Below are positions 6,579 to 11,501 of a DNA stretch of 11,501 nucleotides, piece by piece (positions within the stretch are counted from its first letter, which is position 1; each line of letters opens with the position of its first letter). The position numbers and the translations under genes are program-made. The notes under the pieces are model-generated. The model was not told the DNA's origin. It searched no databases and saw only the letters and a program-made list of their open reading frames with translations. The stretch is from positions 1 to 11,501 of the forward strand of contig QMZG01000024.1 in the NCBI GenBank assembly GCA_003663045.1. Direction: 5' to 3'. The stretch comes from Candidatus Altarchaeales archaeon. Lineage in GTDB: Archaea; Altiarchaeota; Altiarchaeia; IMC4; QMZM01.

Positions 6579-7241
6579 ATGGAAAAAATAATGGATAAAA
6601 ATTTCAAGTGCCAGTTTCTCTCCTGGGAAGGGGCATGGAATCTCTCCAAGGTTACCGCAAAGAAAATTATTCAAAGTGGATACGAGCCAGACATGATTAT
6701 TGGGGTAACGAGAGGGGGCTGGGTTCCAGCCATGAATCTCTCAGATCTTCTGGGGATTAAAGACCTTCTGGCTTTAAAGGTAGAGCACTGGGGGATTACC
6801 GCAACAAAGAGTAAAAAAGCGGAATTAAAATTTCCACTGAGAATGGATCTCACTGGAAAAAATATCCTCCTGGTTGATGATTTAACAGATACCGGAGAAA
6901 GTGTAAAAATTTCAACTGAACATATCAAAACATTAAATCCTAGGGAAATCAAGACCGCCACCTTATTACATAAATCTCAATCCATATTCGAGCCAGATTT
7001 TTATGCTAAGGAGATAAGGGAGTGGGTATGGATAATCCTGCCCTGGAATCTTACCGAAGATCTCTGCAATCTGGTGAAGAGGGTATTAGAGAGGAGGAAG
7101 GAAATTGGGAAGGAGATGGATCTGGATGAGATCCAAAATTCTCTGATGGAAAGATTTGATCTAAAAGTGGATAAAGAAACTTTAAAAGAAATTCTTGAGG
7201 AATTAAAGAGAAGGAACCATCAGATTCGGAGAAATTTGTAA
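6579..7241 (+). CDS. Purine phosphoribosyltransferase (hypoxanthine/xanthine-guanine type) with C-terminal helical extension
   Basis: A type I phosphoribosyltransferase of 220 residues that would join a purine base to PRPP. The pyrophosphate loop is TRGGWVPA (44-51), the PRPP-binding signature is ILLVDDLTDTGES (96-108), and the hood/base-binding end is EWVWIILPWNLTEDL (148-162). This Trp-rich end is typical of the archaeal and bacterial xanthine/hypoxanthine enzymes. After residue 163 there are about 57 extra residues rich in charged helices (LMERFDLKVDKETLKEILEE), which may be an oligomerisation or small helical domain. The ATG at 6579 is chosen because the TATA-like element is 25 bases upstream, and a second ATG at 6591 is possible. 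Divergent placement beside the phosphorylase/deaminase pair suggests it re-uses the released hypoxanthine. Exact base specificity is unproven. Confidence 0.88.
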   Translation: MEKIMDKNFKCQFLSWEGAWNLSKVTAKKIIQSGYEPDMIIGVTRGGWVPAMNLSDLLGIKDLLALKVEHWGITATKSKKAELKFPLRMDLTGKNILLVDDLTDTGESVKISTEHIKTLNPREIKTATLLHKSQSIFEPDFYAKEIREWVWIILPWNLTEDLCNLVKRVLERRKEIGKEMDLDEIQNSLMERFDLKVDKETLKEILEELKRRNHQIRRNL

Positions 7242-7266
7242 TGATAGAGAATGATAATCTTCCTCT

Positions 7267-8382
7267 TTATCCACAAAATTTCTTTAAGGTCTCCCCCAGT
7301 TCTTCAATGAATCTTGAAATCACCTCCCTGGTAACATGGGGCATCACCGCAACCCTGATGCATCCCATATCCCTGTTAACTGCAATCTTCCAGTTCATCT
7401 TCTGTAATTCTTCAGCAACCTTTTCCGCGTTGGGAATTTTTATTCCAACAATATTCAGCTCAGGATCTGTCACCAGATCTGCATGAGGGATATTTTTCAA
7501 TTCATTGCAGAGAAATTTTGTATTCTCCATACATTCTTCCACAATCTTTTTATATCCATCAAAATCAAAATACATCAGGGTTGCCCAAGTGGCTGCTATA
7601 GACCCACCAGATCTGGTTCCGGAAAGGGTATATGTCCTGACGGGAAGATAAGGCGGACTTATCCTCAGTCTTCCTAGATAGGAATTATCTTTAAACAGAA
7701 TAGAACCCGCAGGGATTGGAGCCAGACCCATCTTATGGGGGTCTATAGTTAGGGAATCTAAATTTACTAAAGTAAAGTCAATTTTCCTTCTACCCAGGAA
7801 AGGCAGGACAAAACCCCCAAATGCGGCATCTACATGGAAGAAAATATCCTCGCAGAGGTCATTTATCTCCTCTATGGGGTCTACTATACCCAGAGAAGAG
7901 GTTCCCGCAGTAGCGATTACTGCTAAGGTATCCTTGTTTATCTCACTTTTTATTGAATCAATATCTGCCTTAAAATTTTCATCTAATGTTGTCCATCTAA
8001 CCCTCAGATTCATCAGATCGGCAGCCCGTTGTATAGAATAATGAGCAGATTCTGGAACAACGAGCTCTTTCCTTTTGGGATAGATCTTTTTTGCTGCGTA
8101 TAATGCTGCCATATTGGCTTCGGTACCACCGGTGGTTATGTAACCAGAAATCTGGGGGTTATTCAAAAGAATCCCGAACCATTTTATGATATCTTTTTCA
8201 ATCTTCTGAATGGAGGGGAATATATATGTATCCAGAGCATTGGTATCTGAAAAAATCCTGAATGCCTCCAAGGCTATATCCAAGGGTTCGGTAGATACAG
8301 ATGAGATTATCTTCCCGTCCATAAATGATGGGTCCTCCCTTCTCAATTCTTTAAGCCTTGTAATTATCTGTTTTTTATCCAT
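7267..8382 (-). CDS. mfnA: MfnA-type pyridoxal-phosphate decarboxylase (L-tyrosine or L-aspartate)
   Basis: A group II PLP decarboxylase of 371 residues, the usual length for archaeal MfnA. Depending on lineage this family makes tyramine from tyrosine for methanofuran, or beta-alanine from aspartate for coenzyme A. Visible features are the phosphate/PLP loop TTGGTEANMAAL (83-94), the ring-stacking His in SAHYS (His114), the pyridine-N-binding Asp in HVDAAFGG (Asp185), and the Schiff-base lysine in TIDPHKMGLAPIP (Lys217). The start is supported by GGAG eight bases upstream and lies inside the 3' end of the exonuclease gene (19-base overlap), indicating co-translation. It converges on the phosphoribosyltransferase gene with a 25-base gap. 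The substrate cannot be decided from sequence alone. Confidence 0.92.
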   Translation of the reverse strand: MDKKQIITRLKELRREDPSFMDGKIISSVSTEPLDIALEAFRIFSDTNALDTYIFPSIQKIEKDIIKWFGILLNNPQISGYITTGGTEANMAALYAAKKIYPKRKELVVPESAHYSIQRAADLMNLRVRWTTLDENFKADIDSIKSEINKDTLAVIATAGTSSLGIVDPIEEINDLCEDIFFHVDAAFGGFVLPFLGRRKIDFTLVNLDSLTIDPHKMGLAPIPAGSILFKDNSYLGRLRISPPYLPVRTYTLSGTRSGGSIAATWATLMYFDFDGYKKIVEECMENTKFLCNELKNIPHADLVTDPELNIVGIKIPNAEKVAEELQKMNWKIAVNRDMGCIRVAVMPHVTREVISRFIEELGETLKKFCG

Positions 8383-8966
8383 CTTCTAAACTCCGGCATC
8401 TTCTGCTTTAATTTTTGATAGAATAAGATAAACTCCCGTGCCTCCTTTTCTACATAGTTAATAATCTTTTCATATTCGTGGTCGTGATACCACACAGGGA
8501 CTATAGCACCAGAATGCTCCTTTCCAGTAAATTTATCCAAGCCACAGCCCTTGAACTGAAAATTATTCATTGCCAAGCAAATATGTTTGATGTCAATACA
8601 GGGGAGATTATGATAGATAAACCATTCATCATAGTAAATGCCATAGACTTCTGCCCTTCTCCTGAACATTCCAAGGTCAAAGTATATATTATATCCAACC
8701 GGAATGAAATCCCACACCCTCTTTGGATTCAGTATCTTGGAAAATTCTTTAATAATTAACTCTTCTGAGCATTCCCATTCCTTTAAAATTTTCAGTGGAC
8801 CTATGCCCCTGCCAGACCTATCCAGTGCTTGATACTGGATTGTGATGATCTTGCACGCTAAGGGATCAAATGAGGCTTTTCCCCATGTTTTCCCCCCCGT
8901 TCTTAATCTTCTGATGATCTCGGGGTCTGTATAACCAACCTCTATGTCATAATAGTATTCTGCCAT
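8364..8966 (-). CDS. Predicted DEDD-type 3'-5' exonuclease (PolB-exonuclease-like)
   Basis: A 200-residue protein with the motif order of a stand-alone RNase H-like 3'-5' exonuclease. Exo I is YYDIEVG (Asp7, Glu9). Exo II is VGYNIYFDLGMF with Asp97. Exo III is expected to be Tyr-x3-Asp but appears as YVEKEARE, with Tyr171 and Glu175 where Asp would stand. The insert with CIDIKHIC and the cysteines near 123, 130 and 141 give no clear metal site. It probably trims single-stranded DNA or RNA with two divalent metals. The Glu substitution leaves activity uncertain. It is first in a two-gene minus-strand unit with the overlapping decarboxylase gene, which suggests shared transcription rather than shared function. 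The function is inferred from motifs only. Confidence 0.7.
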   Translation of the reverse strand: MAEYYYDIEVGYTDPEIIRRLRTGGKTWGKASFDPLACKIITIQYQALDRSGRGIGPLKILKEWECSEELIIKEFSKILNPKRVWDFIPVGYNIYFDLGMFRRRAEVYGIYYDEWFIYHNLPCIDIKHICLAMNNFQFKGCGLDKFTGKEHSGAIVPVWYHDHEYEKIINYVEKEAREFILFYQKLKQKMPEFRRWIKNR

Positions 8967-8997
8967 TATGATACATTGGAATTTTTAGAAGATAACA

Positions 8998-9024
8998 ACA
9001 ATATATAACACACAGTATATAAAA
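8998..9024 (+). promoter_or_regulatory. Two TATA-like elements before the antiporter gene
   Basis: AATATATAAC (about 8999-9008) lies about 26 bases before the ATG at 9030. AGTATATAAAA (9014-9024) lies about 23 bases before an in-frame ATG at 9042. Either could direct a leaderless message, so the pair leaves the exact translation start open. Confidence 0.45.
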
Positions 9025-9029
9025 CGAAA

Positions 9030-10895
9030 ATGGAAATTGGGATGACCCTTCTTCTAGATATCGGGATCATAATAGTCGCAGCAACATTTTTGGGGTTTAT
9101 AGCCAGATATCTTAAACAACCTCTGATACTTGCATATATACTTGCGGGTATGTTGATAGGTCCACCTGTTCTGGGTTTGATAACACAGGAAGACATAATA
9201 GATATATTGGCAGAATTAGGTATCGCTTTTCTGTTGTTTATGGTGGGTCTGGAATTGGATATAAAGAGGCTTAAGGATGTGGGAAAGGTCTCGGTGGGTT
9301 GTGGTCTGGGACAGATAATCGTCACATTCATCTTCGGATACATCCTCGCGATATCTCTTGGATCCATATCTTCAGATTATCCACTCACTCCATTTTACAT
9401 AGCATTTGCCCTCACCATTAGCAGTACTATGGTAGTGATCAAACTATTGTCAGATAAGAATGAATTGGATACATTGCATGGAAAGATAGTTTTAGGAACC
9501 CTGTTAGTTCAGGATGTAGTGACTATCCTAGTTTTAGCTGCTCTCCCCACATTAAAGAAATTTTCACCCTCACTCCTAACTGCATCTATGATAACGGGTA
9601 TAGGTCTAATTTCTATTGCCATGGTTAGCAGTAGATTTATTCTTCCCTTATTTATAAGATTTGCTGCCAAATCTATTGAATTATTATTTTTATTTGCGCT
9701 CTCTTGGTGTTTTCTCTTCTCCTTATTTACATACTTGGTATTCCTCTATCTCTTGGGCTTTGAGATTCCACCGATTGCCATTGGTTCATTTCTAGCTGGA
9801 GTAAGCCTGGCTTCATTTCCCTATAATCTGGAGATAGTTGGCAGGATAAGATCCCTGAAGGATTTCTTTGTCACCATCTTCTTTGCTTCATTGGGAATGA
9901 AGGTTACTATCGGAATCCCAGGGATTCAATTTACAAGCGTATCAACATTCATTAGTTCCTTTATAAATTTATTAGTCATCACCATCGAAAATCCTTTAAC
10001 TAAAGAGGTTATCATATTCTCCATGTTTGTTTTATTGGGTACGGTTTTAATTATGTTCATCATTGCCACTTTGTTCGGCTATGGAAAAAGGACATCCTTC
10101 CTGACCGCCATCTCGTTGGCCCAGATATCTGAATTTTCATTGATCCTGGTGATGGAGGGTCAAACTCTAGGTCATATAGATGAAGGGACATTCTCTCTGA
10201 TAACATGGATTGCCCTTGTAACCATTACTGCCAGTTCATATTTCATAATTCATGGAAAGTGGCTCTATAATAGGTTAATTCAAATTCTTAGAATATTTGA
10301 CAGGATCTCTAAAGATAGAGAATTGGAGGATATACCAGAAAGATCGGAAAAGCACGTCATAGTATGTGGCTGCCATAGGATGGGTTCAAGGATCGTTGAT
10401 ACATTGAGAAAATTGGGAAGGGATTTTTTGGTAGTAGACTATAATCCAGGTATTATCAAACGATTACTGGAACAGAGAATTCCCTGTATATATGGAGATA
10501 TAGGGGATTCGGAAATCTTGGAAAGGATTGATCTGAGGGATGCAGAAATTGTTATTTCTACTATCCCAGATCAAGATGCGAATCACCTCCTGATTTTTGA
10601 AACAAAGAAAAGAAACCCAGAGACCCTGATATTTATAACTGCAGATCACCTCAATCAGGCATTGGAACTTTATAATGCCGGAGCAGATTATGTAATATTG
10701 CCCAAGATGGTTAGCGGAGATAGGGTATCGGACCTCTTAAAAATCTGTATTAAAGACATGGATAGAATAAAGAAGATAAAGAAGAATCATATAATCAAAT
10801 TGGAGGATCTGAAGAAGGAGGAACTCCTATGGGAATATGAACCCTCATTTCTAAAATCCCTAGAAAAGAAGATTGGGGATCATAGGAGAATTTGA
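9030..10895 (+). CDS. CPA2-family cation:proton antiporter / KefB-like with C-terminal NAD-binding (RCK/TrkA-N) domain
   Basis: A 621-residue membrane transporter that exchanges K+ or Na+ for protons. Residues 1 to about 420 form some 12 hydrophobic segments of the Na+/H+ exchanger fold, including PLILAYILAGMLIGPP (31-46) and GIAFLLFMVGLELD (64-77). The ion-site segment is LLVQDVVTILV (158-168). Its Gln161-Asp162 pair matches Kef-type proteins rather than the Asp-Asp pair of electrogenic Na+/H+ antiporters. A Rossmann domain follows (about 441-560): HVIVCGCHRMGSRI, acidic VVDYNP at the end of strand 2, and GDIGDSEIL. The glycine loop is degenerate (GCHRMG instead of GxGxxG). There is no full RCK C-terminal subdomain, only a short charged tail. 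An alternative start at 9042 is possible. It probably serves pH or potassium homeostasis, gated by nucleotide binding. Confidence 0.92.
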   Translation: MEIGMTLLLDIGIIIVAATFLGFIARYLKQPLILAYILAGMLIGPPVLGLITQEDIIDILAELGIAFLLFMVGLELDIKRLKDVGKVSVGCGLGQIIVTFIFGYILAISLGSISSDYPLTPFYIAFALTISSTMVVIKLLSDKNELDTLHGKIVLGTLLVQDVVTILVLAALPTLKKFSPSLLTASMITGIGLISIAMVSSRFILPLFIRFAAKSIELLFLFALSWCFLFSLFTYLVFLYLLGFEIPPIAIGSFLAGVSLASFPYNLEIVGRIRSLKDFFVTIFFASLGMKVTIGIPGIQFTSVSTFISSFINLLVITIENPLTKEVIIFSMFVLLGTVLIMFIIATLFGYGKRTSFLTAISLAQISEFSLILVMEGQTLGHIDEGTFSLITWIALVTITASSYFIIHGKWLYNRLIQILRIFDRISKDRELEDIPERSEKHVIVCGCHRMGSRIVDTLRKLGRDFLVVDYNPGIIKRLLEQRIPCIYGDIGDSEILERIDLRDAEIVISTIPDQDANHLLIFETKKRNPETLIFITADHLNQALELYNAGADYVILPKMVSGDRVSDLLKICIKDMDRIKKIKKNHIIKLEDLKKEELLWEYEPSFLKSLEKKIGDHRRI

Positions 10896-11057
10896 ATGCC
10901 TTCAGCCTTTAATAACCGAAATTCGACAAATTTTGGGCAAAAAACACTACTAAACCAAAATGCTCGGACTTATCCCTCTTCAATTTTTCCTGAAATTTAT
11001 GGGCATAAGGTTTACATCAAATTTCAATGCACCGAAAGAGTACTTATCAGTATTTGA
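10896..11057 (+). CDS. Possible 53-codon small protein after the antiporter gene
   Basis: Immediately after the antiporter TGA, an ATG in the same frame opens 53 codons. It is preceded by AGGAG about seven bases upstream, one of the better Shine-Dalgarno sequences in the window. The predicted peptide starts MPSAFNNRNSTNFGQK and contains YPSSIFPEIYGHKVYIKF. It has no transmembrane segment or known motif and stops before the convergent regulator gene. A second open frame on the same strand (10960-11091, 43 codons, MLGLIPLQFFLKFMGIRF...) overlaps it, so at most one is real. Asn/Ser-rich composition argues against confidence. The rest of the 10896-11076 gap shows nothing else. Confidence 0.28.
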   Translation: MPSAFNNRNSTNFGQKTLLNQNARTYPSSIFPEIYGHKVYIKFQCTERVLISI

Positions 11058-11076
11058 TGATCTTTACCATAAAATA

Positions 11077-11460
11077 TTACGCCACAATTAATTTAACATA
11101 CTCCATTTTTCCACTTGCCTGGAATAATCTGGTTATTTCCTTTATTCTTTTTGCATCGCCATCCAAGACAAATACCTCCAGGCACTTGTTCTCTCTTAGA
11201 TGGCTATGTATCTGTGTTTTTGTTATATCCTCAAACCTGTGTTTTATCTCTGTAACTATGTCCTCCACCTTCTTGTTATGGATCAATAGGAGTATCGAAT
11301 TTATCCTGCCAACCAATTTTTCTTTTTCCCTACTATCTGCTATGAGCATCCTTGCCCCCGCCCTGATCACCTCCGACCTTCCAGAGAAACCAAGTTCCTT
11401 CTGGATTCTGTCCGTCTCCTCGAGGAGTTTATCACTCAGGGATATGCTGATAATTGGCAT
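11077..11460 (-). CDS. nikR: NikR-type nickel-responsive transcriptional regulator
   Basis: A 127-residue regulator with a ribbon-helix-helix DNA-binding N-terminus (about 1-45: ISISLSDKLLEETDRI, then GFSGRSEVIRAGARML) and an ACT-like C-terminal domain. The NikR nickel ligands are preserved in spacing: His74 in KHRF, His85 and His87 in IHSH, and Cys93 in NKCLEVFVL. The 11-residue gap from the first to second His and the HxH-x5-C pattern match those of Escherichia coli NikR (His76, His87, His89, Cys95). In known members nickel binding turns on repression of nickel uptake genes. No nickel transporter or nickel enzyme is in this window, so the target is unknown; it may regulate itself or genes to the right. 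Cobalt sensing by a close relative cannot be excluded. Confidence 0.88.
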   Translation of the reverse strand: MPIISISLSDKLLEETDRIQKELGFSGRSEVIRAGARMLIADSREKEKLVGRINSILLLIHNKKVEDIVTEIKHRFEDITKTQIHSHLRENKCLEVFVLDGDAKRIKEITRLFQASGKMEYVKLIVA

Positions 11461-11478
11461 CGTAAGTAATTAATAATC

Positions 11479-11490
11479 TATTTATAAATA
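11479..11490 (-). promoter_or_regulatory. TATA element / 12-bp palindrome upstream of nikR
   Basis: TATTTATAAATA is a perfect 12-bp palindrome whose centre is about 25 bases before the nikR ATG, the position of an archaeal TATA box. A second A/T dyad (TAATTA, 11468-11473) lies between it and the start. A ribbon-helix-helix dimer could bind here, but no family operator consensus is recognisable. Confidence 0.4.
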
Positions 11491-11501
11491 TTGCATAAAA
11501 A

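Noticed and set aside
7242..7266. A possible terminator in the 25-base gap between the convergent phosphoribosyltransferase and decarboxylase genes.
   Set aside because: No stem-loop or convincing T-tract is seen in either direction.
8966..9367. A 133-codon minus-strand frame between the exonuclease and antiporter.
   Set aside because: It is antisense to the N-terminal membrane segments of the antiporter and has no motif of its own.
11027..11473. A 148-codon plus-strand frame across the nikR region.
   Set aside because: It is the antisense shadow of nikR, which has clear domain and metal-ligand motifs on the minus strand.

Overview
The window looks like chromosomal DNA from an archaeon, most likely a euryarchaeote, with modest G+C content. 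The evidence is an archaeal-type mevalonate kinase, an archaeal phosphohexomutase, an MfnA-type decarboxylase, a 5'-deoxyadenosine/methylthioadenosine deaminase beside a methylthioinosine-type phosphorylase, and a NikR-type regulator. Several starts also have an A/T-rich TATA-like element about 25 bases upstream with no Shine-Dalgarno, as expected for leaderless archaeal transcripts. I cannot place the lineage more exactly. MfnA hints at, but does not prove, a methanogen or methane/alkane-metabolising relative.

Layout. Positions 1-86 (minus) hold the N-terminus of a MetE-like methionine synthase. Positions 87-718 hold no intact gene: a plus-strand remnant resembling an ISL3-type transposase meets a minus-strand frameshifted gene remnant lying directly behind mevalonate kinase. 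Mevalonate kinase is at 719-1669 (minus). Positions 1670-2662 are a second degraded zone. It contains a decayed DDE transposase bounded by a perfect 11-bp inverted repeat (1831-1841 and 2591-2601) and a cut-off reading frame overlapping the end of the phosphohexomutase gene. The phosphohexomutase follows at 2663-3979 (minus).

Positions 4071-6545 (minus) run from a purine nucleoside phosphorylase through an amidohydrolase deaminase (ATGA overlap) to a membrane-anchored beta-domain protein. A phosphoribosyltransferase is transcribed divergently from a 33-bp shared promoter region. Together these read as a salvage module: deaminate methylthioadenosine, 5'-deoxyadenosine or S-adenosylhomocysteine, phosphorolyse the inosine analogue to hypoxanthine, and return the base to a nucleotide. 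Next come a minus-strand pair, a DEDD-type exonuclease and an MfnA-like decarboxylase (19-base overlap), then a divergent CPA2 antiporter with a C-terminal NAD-binding domain, a doubtful 53-codon reading frame, and a convergent NikR-type regulator.

I saw no tRNA, rRNA or CRISPR array. I see no wholly new multi-gene defence or metabolic system. The best leads are the coherent salvage module, the unidentified gene remnant at 405-718, the IS-interrupted locus at 1831-2676, and the exonuclease with a substituted catalytic residue.
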